A stretch of DNA of 64,000 nucleotides from Rothia mucilaginosa (lineage in GTDB: Bacteria > Actinomycetota > Actinomycetes > Actinomycetales > Micrococcaceae): contig NZ_CABFLY010000005.1 of the NCBI RefSeq assembly GCF_901875305.1, forward strand, positions 124,001 through 188,000, read 5' to 3'. The notes under the pieces were generated by a model. It ran no database searches, was not told the DNA's origin, and was given only the letters and a program-made list of their open reading frames with translations. Within the stretch, counting starts at the first letter, position 1; each line of letters starts with the position of its first letter. The position numbers and the translations under genes are program-made. Shown in pieces: positions 1-9,198 of this stretch.

Positions 1-72
1 CGGGTATGCGCATGGTGTAGTTAAGAGCGGAAGAAACGCATCAGCAGAGAAAACGAGCAGAAAGAGAACGAT

Positions 73-1074
73 ATGTCGCATCGCCCCATCACCCGCAAGC
101 ACTTCCTCACCGCGCTGGGGTCCCTCGCGGCGACCTCCCTCTTTCTAACCGGTTGCGCCACCGAGAACAGCCCTTCCGGTTCGAACTCCTCCGGCAAATC
201 GAATGGCAAGGTTAAGGTACTCGCCTCTACCGACGTGTACGCCGACATCGTGAAGCAGGTCGGTGGCGATAACGTTGAGGTTAGCGCGCTGATTTCCTCC
301 ACCGGTACCGATCCCCACTCTTACGAAGCCACCAGCTCCGACCGTCTCAAGGCTAAGGACGCATCCCTGATTGTTATCAATGGCGCGGGCTACGACCTGT
401 TCCTCGAAGACCTGGCCGGTAAGGATAACGCCTCCCAGAAGGTCGTGAACGCGGTCAAGGTCAGCGGTAAACTCACCGACGCAGAGTACGACCACTTGGT
501 GAATGACCACCGCGGCGGCGAACACCATGAGGACGGTGGCGATCACGCCCACGCTCACGAGTTCAACGAGCACCTCTGGTACGACTTCGAGACCGTCAAG
601 AAGGTTGCCCAGCAGATTGCCGAGGACCTCGCCACCCTGGACTCCGCGCACGCTGAGGCCTACCGCTCGAACGTAGCTAACTTCGTCAAGGAGTTGGACG
701 GCCTCGAAGCCTCTGCAAAGGCCATCTCTGGTGCGGGCAAGAAGTACCTCTATACCGAGCCCGTACCCGACTACCTGATTTCCTCTACTGGCGCCGAGAA
801 CGCAACCCCCAGTGAGTTTGCTGAGGCCGTCGAGGCGGGTAACGACGTTCCCGCCCTCGTGCTGAAGGAAACCAAGGACCTCATCAGCGAGAAGAAGGTG
901 CAGCTACTGGCCTATAACGAGCAGACCGCTACCTCCCAGACCAACGAGGTCCTGCAGGCTGCGAAGGACGCCTCCGTGAACTACGTATCCTTCACCGAAA
1001 CCCTGCCCGAGAACACCGGCTACCTGGCATGGATGAAGACCAACGTCAGCAACCTCGAAAAGGCGCTCTCCTAA
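73..1074 (+). CDS. znuA: Zinc (or manganese) ABC transporter substrate-binding lipoprotein
   Basis: Captures Zn(II), possibly Mn(II), outside the membrane and hands it to the permease encoded two genes downstream. The 333-residue product starts with a lipoprotein signal peptide ending in the lipobox LTGC (Cys28), so the mature protein should be lipid-anchored. It has the TroA/ZnuA cluster A-1 pattern: His82 in DPHSYE, His167 in NEHLWYD, and a late YNEQTA motif. A His/Asp/Glu-rich loop at about residues 147-163 is typical of zinc binders and argues for zinc over manganese. The stop codon is directly followed by the GTG start of the ATPase gene, so the three genes form one operon. The Fur-family gene at 3063 is the likely regulator, but only 72 bases upstream are visible and I saw no clear operator there. 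Family assignment is firm; the metal is inferred. Confidence 0.88.
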   Translation: MSHRPITRKHFLTALGSLAATSLFLTGCATENSPSGSNSSGKSNGKVKVLASTDVYADIVKQVGGDNVEVSALISSTGTDPHSYEATSSDRLKAKDASLIVINGAGYDLFLEDLAGKDNASQKVVNAVKVSGKLTDAEYDHLVNDHRGGEHHEDGGDHAHAHEFNEHLWYDFETVKKVAQQIAEDLATLDSAHAEAYRSNVANFVKELDGLEASAKAISGAGKKYLYTEPVPDYLISSTGAENATPSEFAEAVEAGNDVPALVLKETKDLISEKKVQLLAYNEQTATSQTNEVLQAAKDASVNYVSFTETLPENTGYLAWMKTNVSNLEKALS

Positions 1075-1976
<902 letters not shown>

Positions 1977-1980
<4 letters not shown>

Positions 1981-2897
1981 CCATACTCTCTTCCTTCCCC
2001 GTGTTGGCCGCTGCATCCACCACGCAGGGTGATTTGCTCTCGCGCATCTTCGTGTTTGACCGTTACGGCGAGTTGTTGCACATGCTGCAGAACTCGATTC
2101 TGGCCGGCGCAATTTTGGGCCTCATCGGCGGCTTCGTCGGCATTTTCGTGATGATGCGTGATCATGCCTTCGCGGTGCACGGCGTTTCGGAGATGTCCTT
2201 CGCGGGTGCAGCCCTGGCTCTGCTTCTGGGCTATGACGTGGTGACCGGATCTATGATTGGCTCAATTGCTTCGGCCTTGCTGATTGCGATGATTGGCTCC
2301 AAGGCGAGCGAATCGAACTCGGTGATTGGTGCACTCATGCCCTTTGGCCTGGGCCTGGGTATTCTGTTCCTGTCGCTGTATCAGGGCCGTAGCGCGAATA
2401 AGTTTGGCCTGCTGACCGGCCAGATTGTGTCTGTGGATGCCGACCAGCTGAACACCATGATTATTGGTGCGGTGGTCATTATTGCCCTGCTGGTTATTGT
2501 GTGGCGGCCCCTGAGCTTCGCTTCCCTTGACCCGGATGTGGCTCGGGCGAAGGGTGTACCGATGCGCTTCCTTTCGTTGGTGTTCATGGTTGTGCTCGGT
2601 ATTGCGGTGGCGCTGTCGGTGCAGGTGGTTGGCTCGTTGCTGGTGCTGGCTTTGCTGATTACTCCGGCGGCGGCAGCGATGCAGGTGACGGCTTCCCCGC
2701 TGCGGACGCTGCTGCTTTCGGTGCTTTTCGCCGAGGCTTCTATTGTGGGCGGCATTATGCTGGCGTTGGCTGGCTCCCTGCCTATTAGCCCGTACGTGAC
2801 GAGTATTTCCTTCCTGATTTACCTGGTGTGCCGTGTGGTGGGGGCCGTGAAGCGCCGCTATAGCGCGTCGGGTCGTCACCTGGTGGCAAAGAACTAG
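1977..2897 (+). CDS. znuB: Zinc-type ABC transporter permease (ABC-3 family)
   Basis: Membrane channel of the metal importer. The 306-residue protein is almost entirely hydrophobic, with about eight predicted transmembrane segments. It carries the ABC-3 family landmarks: MMRDHAFAVHGVSEMSFAG near the start, where the ATPase docks, and LLVLALLITPAAAA in the second half. It overlaps the ATPase gene by ATGA, the usual arrangement for coupled subunits. A strong hairpin terminator follows 14 bases after the stop, which ends the operon. Confidence 0.9.
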
Positions 2898-2910
2898 CTT
2901 CCGTCCGCAG

Positions 2911-2955
2911 ACGTGAAAGAGCCCCCGCTCGGGTTAAGCGGGGGCTCTTTCACGT
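2911..2955 (+). terminator. Terminator of the zinc transporter operon
   Basis: A 19-bp perfect inverted repeat (arms 2911-2929 and 2937-2955, arm starting ACGTGAAAGAGCC) with a 7-base loop lies just after the permease stop. It lacks a long T-run but is very stable. It could also stop transcription from the opposite direction. Confidence 0.8.
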
Positions 2956-3062
2956 CGTGCTATAGGGTTGGGGTCTCAACGCCCTGTGTGTTGTCGTGCT
3001 ATTGGTGGGGTTCGTCGGTATTTGATCAGAATCCCAACCGTCTCTGGGACGGCGTATCGATC

Positions 3063-3527
3063 CTAGCGGGCCGATTCGTTCTGCGTTTCTTCTTCTCGCA
3101 GGGCCAGGGTGCAATCAGGGCAGTAGCCGGTCACTTCAACCACGTGCTCGAGCTCCGAGAAGCCGTACTTCTTGCCCATGCTCAGCGCCCAATCCTCGAA
3201 CTCGGGGGCTTCCAGCTCGATGGCGGTGCCGCATCGGCGGCAGAGCAGGTGGTGGTGGTGTTCCTTGGCCCGGCAGTGGCGGTACAGGGTTTCGCCCTCT
3301 ACGCCCTTCACCGAGTCCAGTTCGCCGGTGTTAGCTAGAGACTGTAGCACGCGGTAGGTGGTTGCGAGGGAGACCTGTTCCTTGCGGTTTGCGAGGGTGA
3401 GGTGCAGATCCTGTGCCGAAATAAAATCGCCGAGCTCCTCCATCGTGGCCTTGATGATACGGCGTTGACGTGTGTTGCGGGCTTCGGCGGGCTTTGTAAT
3501 TCTCCGAACAGGAATATGAGTGTCCAT
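3063..3527 (-). CDS. zur: Fur-family metalloregulator, probably Zur
   Basis: Metal-dependent transcriptional repressor of 154 residues. It has an N-terminal winged helix (TTYRVLQSLANTGEL), a His-rich metal-binding stretch (KEHHHHLLCRRCG) and two CxxC pairs (CRRC and CPDC) that form the structural zinc site. I placed the start at 3527, not the longer in-frame start at 3560, because GAAAGG lies 7 bases upstream of this ATG. The neighbouring zinc importer makes Zur the most likely subfamily; PerR or Fur cannot be excluded from sequence alone. A small GC hairpin (about 3541-3557) sits just upstream of the ribosome-binding site, and an 18-bp near-palindrome lies further upstream. Confidence 0.88.
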   Translation of the reverse strand: MDTHIPVRRITKPAEARNTRQRRIIKATMEELGDFISAQDLHLTLANRKEQVSLATTYRVLQSLANTGELDSVKGVEGETLYRHCRAKEHHHHLLCRRCGTAIELEAPEFEDWALSMGKKYGFSELEHVVEVTGYCPDCTLALREEETQNESAR

Positions 3528-3577
3528 TGATGAACCTTTCGGGGCGGAGGACCGCCCCAATAGTCACGGTTAATCTT

Positions 3578-3595
3578 GTGTATAGAACTGTACAC
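3578..3595. promoter_or_regulatory. 18-bp near-palindrome between zur and the MBL-fold gene
   Basis: GTGTATAGAACTGTACAC reads nearly the same on both strands (mismatches only at the central AA and one symmetric pair). It lies in the 160-bp divergent space, about 51 bp from the zur start. Size and symmetry fit an operator for a dimeric repressor, perhaps Zur acting on its own gene. It does not match a Fur or Zur consensus that I can cite with confidence. Confidence 0.5.
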
Positions 3596-3687
3596 TAAAG
3601 CCACATAGAAAGCTCTTGATTTGCAGTTTATCTCAAAAAGTGAAGTTTTCGCAGGAATAGGGGGCGTATAAGAGTAGACTAAAACAC

Positions 3688-4365
3688 ATGAAGCTAACAA
3701 AGTACACCCACTCCAGCATCCGTATCGAAAACGACGGACACATCCTGGTGATTGACCCCGGTAATTTTGCCCCCGAAGGCGAGCATGCCGAGGCCCTGCA
3801 GGGTGCGGAGTACCTTTTCATTACCCACGCCCACCCCGACCACTTTGACGCCCCCTCGGTACTGCCGATTATTGCCCAGCGCATCGCAGAGGGTAACCCC
3901 CTGAAAATCTGGGCCGTTCCCGAGGTTGCCCAGGTCATTCTGGAAGCCTCACCCGAGGCTGAGGTGACCGTCGTGGAGGCAGACACCGAGTTTGCTATCC
4001 ATGGCTTTGACGTGAAGACTTTTGGTGGCCAGCACGCCCTGATTCACCCGCTGATTCCCGTAATCCGCAATGTCGGCTACCTGTTCAACAACAGCGTGTA
4101 TCACCCGGGCGACTCCCTCGTGGTGCCCCACCGTGTGAAGGCTCAGACCGTTCTGGTTCCGATTCACGCACCCTGGTCAAAGGTTCAGGAGGTCATTGAT
4201 TTTGTGATTGCTACCGGCGCTCAGCGTGTGGTTCCGATTCACAACGGTATGATCAACCAGAATGGTACCGGTATTATTGAGGGCTTGGTGACGAACTTCG
4301 GCGGCAAGTACGGTACCGAGCTGAAGCACCTGAACCCCGGTGAGAGCATCGAGATTGAAGACTAA
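3688..4365 (+). CDS. MBL-fold metallo-hydrolase (UlaG-like)
   Basis: A 225-residue metallo-beta-lactamase-fold enzyme with the metal motif HAHPDH (His47, His49, Asp51, His52). Further ligands are likely at YHPGDS and at the late VPIHNG. Overall it resembles UlaG-like lactonases and other single-domain MBL hydrolases with uncharacterised substrates. A TAGACT hexamer ends 7 bases before the ATG with no Shine-Dalgarno sequence, so the mRNA is probably leaderless. It is divergent from zur. I cannot name the substrate. Confidence 0.8.
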   Translation: MKLTKYTHSSIRIENDGHILVIDPGNFAPEGEHAEALQGAEYLFITHAHPDHFDAPSVLPIIAQRIAEGNPLKIWAVPEVAQVILEASPEAEVTVVEADTEFAIHGFDVKTFGGQHALIHPLIPVIRNVGYLFNNSVYHPGDSLVVPHRVKAQTVLVPIHAPWSKVQEVIDFVIATGAQRVVPIHNGMINQNGTGIIEGLVTNFGGKYGTELKHLNPGESIEIED

Positions 4366-4442
4366 CCCTCATTCCCGTACTACCCGTTCTACTGCCCACG
4401 CGTTAATTGCGTGAGCGGTGGGGCATTATCAAAGGAGATACC

Positions 4443-4871
4443 ATGAGCACGATTTTTACCAAGATTATTGACGGCGAGATTCCCGGCCGCTTCGTCTGGA
4501 AGGACGACCAGTGCGTGGCCTTTATGGACATCATGCCCGCCTCTGAAGGCCACCTGCTGGTTGTTCCCCGTGCGGAGATTGACCGCTGGCCCGACCTGCC
4601 CGAAGACTTGGCTGCCCACCTGTTCTCTGTGGCACACAAGATTTCTGGTGCTTTGGACGAAGCCTTCGATAAGGACCGTGTGGCACTCATGATTGCCGGT
4701 TTCGATGTGCCGCACACCCACATCCACCTGTTCCCGGCTGACAGCATGGCTGAGTACGACCCCGCCAACGCCAAGAAGGACGCCACCGCCGAAGAGCTGG
4801 ACGCGGCCGCCGAGAAGGTGCGTGCCGCCCTGCGCAAGCGCGGTCACGGCGAGTTCGTGCCGGAGGCATAA
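4443..4871 (+). CDS. HIT family protein
   Basis: Nucleotide hydrolase or transferase of the histidine-triad superfamily, 142 residues. The triad HTHIHLF is at residues 91-97, preceded by the usual N-terminal FTKIIDGEIP and the central HLLVVPR strand. The start at 4443 is supported by AAAGGAGA five bases upstream; longer in-frame starts have no ribosome-binding site. Family members hydrolyse AMP-lysine or similar adenylates; the physiological substrate here is unknown. A terminator follows. Confidence 0.9.
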   Translation: MSTIFTKIIDGEIPGRFVWKDDQCVAFMDIMPASEGHLLVVPRAEIDRWPDLPEDLAAHLFSVAHKISGALDEAFDKDRVALMIAGFDVPHTHIHLFPADSMAEYDPANAKKDATAEELDAAAEKVRAALRKRGHGEFVPEA

Positions 4872-4897
4872 ACACACCTCTTACAGTGTCGATACAG

Positions 4898-4943
4898 ATG
4901 AAGGAGCCGCCTTCTACGGGACAGTAGAGGGCGGCTCCTTCAT
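4898..4943. terminator. Bidirectional terminator between the HIT gene and budA
   Basis: Inverted repeat with arms ATGAAGGAGCCGCC (4898-4911) and GGCGGCTCCTTCAT (4930-4943), plus an inner stem, between two convergent genes. It can serve both strands. Confidence 0.8.
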
Positions 4944-4970
4944 ATCGCGTGTTGCTTGCAGAGAGGACCC

Positions 4971-5720
4971 TTAGTGCTTCTCAGCCTTGGAAATCTGATC
5001 GGCCAGGTCCTCGGGGGAGAGGTTAGCGGAGGAGAACTCGGGGGTCAGCGGCAGGTGCAACTGCAGGCCGGTACCGGGGCAAATCTCAACGCTTGCCGAA
5101 CGCAGCTTGAAGTCGACCACGTGGCCGCCCTGAACGTGATCGTCGTCGATAAAGTGGGCGTGGCAACCGGGCACGGAAATACCCTGCTCGTAGATGGGGG
5201 TGCGGAAGCCAACAATCGTACCGGTCACGTTGTCGAACTGGACAATGTCCTCATTCTCGGTGGCCGCAACCATCTTCGGGTAGGGCTTCTCCTGCTTGAT
5301 GACGGTGCGGGTGCGGACCCACTCGAACTCGCCGTAAATCTTGATGGCGTACATGTAGTTCTTGGAGACGGTGAAGTCATCCAGAATCTGCGAGGCAGAC
5401 TTACGCAGCAGGTTCTGCGGTAGTTCGCGCTTAATCATGGGCACGAAGTTGGTAACGACAGCGTAGGGGGTCTGCTGGCGCAAATCGGGCAGGGAGACGG
5501 AACCGTCGTGACGTACCTGGTAGCAGACGCCGTCGAGGACGACCATCTCGCCGTCGAGGCCGTTGAAGGTACCCACGCCAAAGTTACCGTGGCTCAGGAG
5601 CTCACCGATAGTCATTTCACCATCGTAGATACCGTCCAGTAGCTGGGACATGAGACCGGTCTGGAAAACTTCATTACGAAAAACGGTTTCACCGTTTAGG
5701 ATAGTCGGCTGGTATGCCAT
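4971..5720 (-). CDS. budA: Alpha-acetolactate decarboxylase
   Basis: Converts (S)-2-acetolactate to acetoin and CO2, the committed step of acetoin/2,3-butanediol fermentation. The 249-residue protein matches BudA/AlsD along its length. The zinc ligands are His187, His189 and His200 within VPGCHAHF and QGGHVVDF, and a Glu lies in the early GTFNGLDGEM segment. AGGAG lies 7 bases before the ATG. No butanediol dehydrogenase or catabolic acetolactate synthase is adjacent, so acetolactate may come from IlvBN (43287-45592) or a synthase elsewhere. Unusual tandem repeats lie about 200 bp upstream. Confidence 0.93.
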   Translation of the reverse strand: MAYQPTILNGETVFRNEVFQTGLMSQLLDGIYDGEMTIGELLSHGNFGVGTFNGLDGEMVVLDGVCYQVRHDGSVSLPDLRQQTPYAVVTNFVPMIKRELPQNLLRKSASQILDDFTVSKNYMYAIKIYGEFEWVRTRTVIKQEKPYPKMVAATENEDIVQFDNVTGTIVGFRTPIYEQGISVPGCHAHFIDDDHVQGGHVVDFKLRSASVEICPGTGLQLHLPLTPEFSSANLSPEDLADQISKAEKH

Positions 5721-5771
5721 AGTATTTCTCCTGGTTGACAGTTGATACGCGGCGTCAGACGAATCGGTCGG

Positions 5772-5969
5772 TCATCGGCGATGCTCGCCCCGGGAGGCGT
5801 TAGGGCACTCAGGTGGGCGGCACTGAGAACACGGCGTGTGATGTCGTTTCTCGAGGAATTCGTAGGTGACGCAGGCCGGGCGCTCGCATTTCCATTGTAC
5901 GCCCGTCCGTGAAAATCCTGGGACCTGTACTGGGACCTGTAAAGATGGTATCTTATGGTATGCTCCCAT
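5772..5969 (-). CDS. Possible small Cys-rich protein
   Basis: A 65-codon ORF in the 273-bp gap between the acetyltransferase gene and budA. It has five Cys (CERPAC, then CSQCRPPEC) and His-His just before the second group, a spacing that could bind zinc. The ATG at 5969 has only a weak purine-rich stretch (AAAGAG) upstream, and two short DNA repeats fall inside its first codons. It may be a real zinc-ribbon microprotein or a chance ORF. I do not recognise a family. Confidence 0.25.
   Translation of the reverse strand: MGAYHKIPSLQVPVQVPGFSRTGVQWKCERPACVTYEFLEKRHHTPCSQCRPPECPNASRGEHRR
5919..5961 (-). repeat. Paired short tandem repeats upstream of budA
   Basis: TGGGACCTGTA occurs at 5919-5929 and 5931-5941 (period 12). 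ATGGTAT occurs at 5945-5951 and 5955-5961 (period 10). Periods near one helical turn, roughly 200 bp upstream of budA, would suit cooperative binding by an activator. They also fall inside the possible small ORF. Confidence 0.55.
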
Positions 5970-5993
5970 GCTCTTTGCGCCCGCTATGAGATT

Positions 5994-6491
5994 TTAGAGC
6001 TTCAAAATCATCTCCACATGCTCGATACCGACCTCAAGGTACGGCTCACCCACCTGCACGAACCCCGCTGCACCGTAGTAGCTATCTTTGAGATATGACT
6101 GGGCGCTAATCACCAGCTGACGGGCATCCGTATTCTCCTTGACCCATTCAATCGCTTCACTCAGCAGAGCACGCCCCAGGCCGGTGCCGCGTGCTTCCTC
6201 ACGTACCGCTACCCGTCCAAGAGTCCAAGCGCCCTCGATAGGGCGATGATAGCCATCATCAACCGTCATAAGGTCGAAGAGACGTAGATATGCCAGGATT
6301 CGCCCAGACTCATCTGCATGGAAGAAATGAACAGACTCGAAATCTGCTTCGTCTGGCTCCTGAGCTAGAATCTGCTGACCCACAGTAAAAACTAGGGAAC
6401 GGGTGATCTGAATCTGCTGAAGCTCACGGAGGGTCAGCTTGTCAAAACGTTTAGCCTGAAAACGAGGGGGAGTGCAAGGCTGGGAAAGCAA
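5994..6491 (-). CDS. elaA: GNAT family N-acetyltransferase, ElaA type
   Basis: Predicted acetyl-CoA-dependent N-acetyltransferase of 165 residues. The acetyl-CoA loop is VAVREEARGTGLGRALL. The ElaA signature ISAQSYLKDSYYGAAGFVQVGE and the terminal GIEHVEMIL are present. The start is TTG with AAAGGA ten bases upstream. The acceptor for ElaA-type enzymes is not established. It is divergent from the PH-domain gene and upstream of budA. Confidence 0.8.
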   Translation of the reverse strand: MLSQPCTPPRFQAKRFDKLTLRELQQIQITRSLVFTVGQQILAQEPDEADFESVHFFHADESGRILAYLRLFDLMTVDDGYHRPIEGAWTLGRVAVREEARGTGLGRALLSEAIEWVKENTDARQLVISAQSYLKDSYYGAAGFVQVGEPYLEVGIEHVEMILKL

Positions 6492-6655
6492 AAGGGGCTC
6501 GTCCTTTCGTCGTAGTTAGGCAATGAGCGTACCTCATTAAGAGAAGCGGCGTGCAGGAGCAGAACGAATAAGCCGCTCTATGAAATTGTGTGGGGAGGGG
6601 GCGATAGCAGCGGCGGATAAACCTGTCGTATCAATGTATTCAACGTTTGCGCCGG

Positions 6656-6684
6656 GCCCTCCAACAGATAACCGTTGGGAGGGC
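6656..6684. other. Hairpin in the divergent elaA/PH-domain promoter region
   Basis: GCCCTCCAAC (6656-6665) pairs with GTTGGGAGGGC (6674-6684) with one bulge. It lies about 65 bases before the PH-domain start, so it would fall in its 5' leader or at an operator. No T-run follows. Confidence 0.45.
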
Positions 6685-6748
6685 ACATAAAATAATAAAG
6701 CTCTATACTGATGAAGCTATTGTCACTCAACGATTCGGAGACACTCCT

Positions 6749-7129
6749 ATGTCTATCGCAGCTATCATGACCTGGACCCTTCAATCAGAAATTCCTGTAC
6801 CGCCGGATGCCCAAGCTCTTTTAACGCCTGGCGAAAGTGCTGTCGCGGCCTTCGCTACTTTTCGTGATTCCGCGATTTTTACCACTCACCGACTCATCAT
6901 CCGCGATGCTCAAGGTCTAACAGGTAAAAAGGTAGAAATGTACTCGCTGCCCTACTCTTCGATTCATATGTGGTCTTCAGAGAACGCCGGAAACTTGTTC
7001 GATGTAAACAGTGAAATTGCTCTGTGGACAAAGGTGGGATACATCAAAATCAAGCTGGGGCGAAAGGTAGATGTCCGCAAGCTTGACTGGATTATTGCCC
7101 AGCAGGTTCTAAAGTCTCAGCAGCACTAA
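6749..7129 (+). CDS. Small bacterial PH-domain protein
   Basis: A 126-residue single-domain protein resembling the bPH_1 (bacterial pleckstrin-homology-like) family: PGESAVAAFATFRDSAIFTTHRLIIRD followed by short strands and a C-terminal helix (DWIIAQQVL). The start at 6749 has GGAG eight bases upstream; an in-frame upstream ATG lacks one. DNA here is visibly more AT-rich than its neighbours. Function of these proteins is largely unknown. A hairpin terminator follows. Confidence 0.65.
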   Translation: MSIAAIMTWTLQSEIPVPPDAQALLTPGESAVAAFATFRDSAIFTTHRLIIRDAQGLTGKKVEMYSLPYSSIHMWSSENAGNLFDVNSEIALWTKVGYIKIKLGRKVDVRKLDWIIAQQVLKSQQH

Positions 7130-7133
7130 GGCA

Positions 7134-7194
7134 TAAAGATGCTGGCGCCCCTCCCGGTTGCACGACGTAAGTAGGAGGAACGCCAGCATCTTTA
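7134..7194 (+). terminator. Hairpin terminator after the PH-domain gene
   Basis: TAAAGATGCTGGCG (7134-7147) pairs with CGCCAGCATCTTTA (7181-7194). The loop contains an inner CCTCC/GGAGG stem. The second arm ends in TTTA. Confidence 0.7.
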
Positions 7195-7382
7195 GGTTAA
7201 TCCTTAGAGTTACTCTAAGTGCAAATTCGAGGCATAAGCCTAAACCAACAGCCACAACTCAGAACATGCAATACGGGGCGTGCCACCCTGAATCCTCAGC
7301 CCCACGCCCTGAGCGGACCACCGCCTCCGGAATAGGTACCTGAATCACCACTGCGGTAGAAGAAGAAACCCAATAAACGACT

Positions 7383-7415
7383 GTTCCCCGCACACCTCAT
7401 AGGTATGCGGGGAAC
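7383..7415 (-). terminator. glnA terminator
   Basis: GTTCCCCGCA (7383-7392) pairs with TGCGGGGAAC (7406-7415), 33 bases downstream of the glnA stop on the minus strand. Confidence 0.7.
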
Positions 7416-7448
7416 AATCACAGGCTAGCTACTGAATGAAGCAAGCTC

Positions 7449-8873
7449 TTAGACGCCGTAGTACAGCTGGTACTCAAGCGGGTGCGGAACCAGCGAAAGG
7501 GGCTCCAGCTCGTTCTTACGCTTGTAATCAATCCAGGCCTGAATCAGGTCCTCGGTGAACACGCCGCCCTCGAGCAGGAAGTCGTGGTCAGCCTCGAGAG
7601 CCTCCAGAGCAGCCTCCAGGTTAGCAGGAGCCTTCTTGATGTCCTTAGCTTCCTCAGCGGGCAGCTCGTACAGGTCCTTGTCAACCGGGGCGGGCGGCTC
7701 GATACGGTTGCGGATACCGTCCAGACCAGCCATCAGCTGAGCAGCAAATGCGAAGTAGGGGTTAGCCGAGGGGTCCGGAGCACGGAACTCAAGGCGCTTA
7801 GCCTTGGGGTTGGTGCCGGTAATCGGAATACGGATACCAGCCGAACGGTTACCCTGCGAGTACACCATGTTCACGGGAGCCTCGTAGCCGGGAACCAGAC
7901 GCTTGTAAGAGTTCACGGTCGGGTTGGTGAAGGCCAGAACAGAGGAAGAGTGCTCAATCAGACCGCCGATGTACCAGCGAGCGATGTCGGAGAGGTTAGC
8001 GTAACCGCGCTCGTCGTAGAACAGCGGCTCACCGTTCTGCCACAGCGACTGGTGGCAGTGCATACCGGAACCGTTGTCGCCGAATACGGGCTTCGGCATG
8101 AAGGTTACGGACTTACCCCAGGCATCCGCGGTGCCCTTGATAACGTACTTGAACTTCAGCAGGTCGTCAGCAGCCTTGGTCAGAGTGTCGAACTTGTAGT
8201 TAATCTCTGCCTGGCCGGCTGCGCCCACCTCGTGGTGGCTACGCTCAACCTCGAGGCCAACCTCATCCAGAGCAACGCTCATAGCGTCACGCAGGTCACC
8301 CTGCTTGTCGATGGGGGAGACAGGGAAGTAACCGCCCTTAATGGGGGTCTTGTTACCCAGGTTGCCGCCCTCTTCCTTGCGACCGCTGTTCCAAGGAGCC
8401 TCGTCAGAGTCAATCTTGTAGAACACGGAGTTCGGCTCGACCTGGTAGCGCACATCCTCGAAGACGAAGAACTCAGCCTCGGCAGCGAAGAACGCGGTGT
8501 CTGCAATGCCGGTGGACTGCAGGTATGCCTCGGCACGCTCAGCAACGCCACGGGGGTCACGGTGGTAGGGCTCACCGGTACGGGGGTTCACGATGGAGCA
8601 GATGATGACCAGGGTCTTCTCGAGACGGAAGGGGTCAACGTATGCGGACTGAACATCGGGGATCAGCTGCATATCGGACTCAGCGATGCCCTGGAAGCCG
8701 CGGATGGAAGAACCGTCAAAAAGCTGACCGTTGACGAAGAAATTGTCATCGATAGCCTTAGCCGGAAGGTTGAAGTGCTGCTGCACACCGGGCAGGTCAG
8801 TGAATCGGATGTCAACGAAGACAATGTCTTCGTTCTTAATGAAATCGAGGACTTCCTGAGGGCTGGTAAACAT
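7449..8873 (-). CDS. glnA: Glutamine synthetase, type I
   Basis: ATP-dependent synthesis of glutamine from glutamate and ammonia. The 474-residue length fits GSI. Characteristic segments include DGSSIRGF, the metal-binding [20 protein letters not shown] and RSAGIRIP. Tyr402 in KDLYELP is the adenylylation site of GSI-beta enzymes, so activity is probably also controlled by an adenylyltransferase. The start at 8873 has AGGAG eight bases upstream; the 32-residue upstream extension has none. A GlnR-like box lies about 130-170 bp upstream. Synteny glnA-DUF4191-lipA-lipB matches mycobacteria, where this locus holds the main nitrogen-assimilating GS. Confidence 0.96.
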   Translation of the reverse strand: MFTSPQEVLDFIKNEDIVFVDIRFTDLPGVQQHFNLPAKAIDDNFFVNGQLFDGSSIRGFQGIAESDMQLIPDVQSAYVDPFRLEKTLVIICSIVNPRTGEPYHRDPRGVAERAEAYLQSTGIADTAFFAAEAEFFVFEDVRYQVEPNSVFYKIDSDEAPWNSGRKEEGGNLGNKTPIKGGYFPVSPIDKQGDLRDAMSVALDEVGLEVERSHHEVGAAGQAEINYKFDTLTKAADDLLKFKYVIKGTADAWGKSVTFMPKPVFGDNGSGMHCHQSLWQNGEPLFYDERGYANLSDIARWYIGGLIEHSSSVLAFTNPTVNSYKRLVPGYEAPVNMVYSQGNRSAGIRIPITGTNPKAKRLEFRAPDPSANPYFAFAAQLMAGLDGIRNRIEPPAPVDKDLYELPAEEAKDIKKAPANLEAALEALEADHDFLLEGGVFTEDLIQAWIDYKRKNELEPLSLVPHPLEYQLYYGV

Positions 8874-9004
8874 GAGGACTGCTCCTTGTTTGATTGAGTG
8901 CGGAGGGAGAATCGTAACCCGCCGCGACAGCTCAACCTGTTTGTCTAGTGTCGGTTTCGGGCGAATCACGAATCACCCGGACATATCCAGCATAGTGGGT
9001 ATTT

Positions 9005-9042
9005 TTTTCGGGTGCATGACTAACGTGTTTCGTCAATGTTAC
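9005..9042 (-). promoter_or_regulatory. GlnR-type nitrogen box upstream of glnA
   Basis: Read on the minus strand: GTAAC-n6-GAAAC-n6-GTCAT-n6-GAAAA, four pentamers at exact 6-base spacing. The known actinobacterial GlnR pattern is gTnAC-n6-GaAAC repeated twice. The first pair matches fully; the second pair has one change in each pentamer. It is correctly oriented upstream of glnA. It implies that a GlnR regulator encoded elsewhere controls glnA. Confidence 0.7.
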
Positions 9043-9145
9043 AAATTTGGGAAACAGGTAACATCTCTGCCGCTGTACTCCCCTAACCCCTCATCATTCA
9101 CGACTGACAGCGGGACACTACTCACAATACCGGCCTTAGACACAA

Positions 9146-9188
9146 TGAGGGCCCCGACCCCTCCACAGGGGAGAAGTCGGGGCCCTCA
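9146..9188 (-). terminator. Terminator downstream of the DUF4191 gene
   Basis: TGAGGGCCCCGAC (9146-9158) pairs with GTCGGGGCCCTCA (9176-9188), ten bases beyond the DUF4191 stop. Confidence 0.8.
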
Positions 9189-9198
9189 GAAGCGTTAC

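Noticed and set aside
7482..8897. Long plus-strand frames opposite glnA (and similar ones opposite lpd, pepA and ilvB)
   Set aside because: These are antisense shadows of well-identified genes, with no domain of their own and no start signal.
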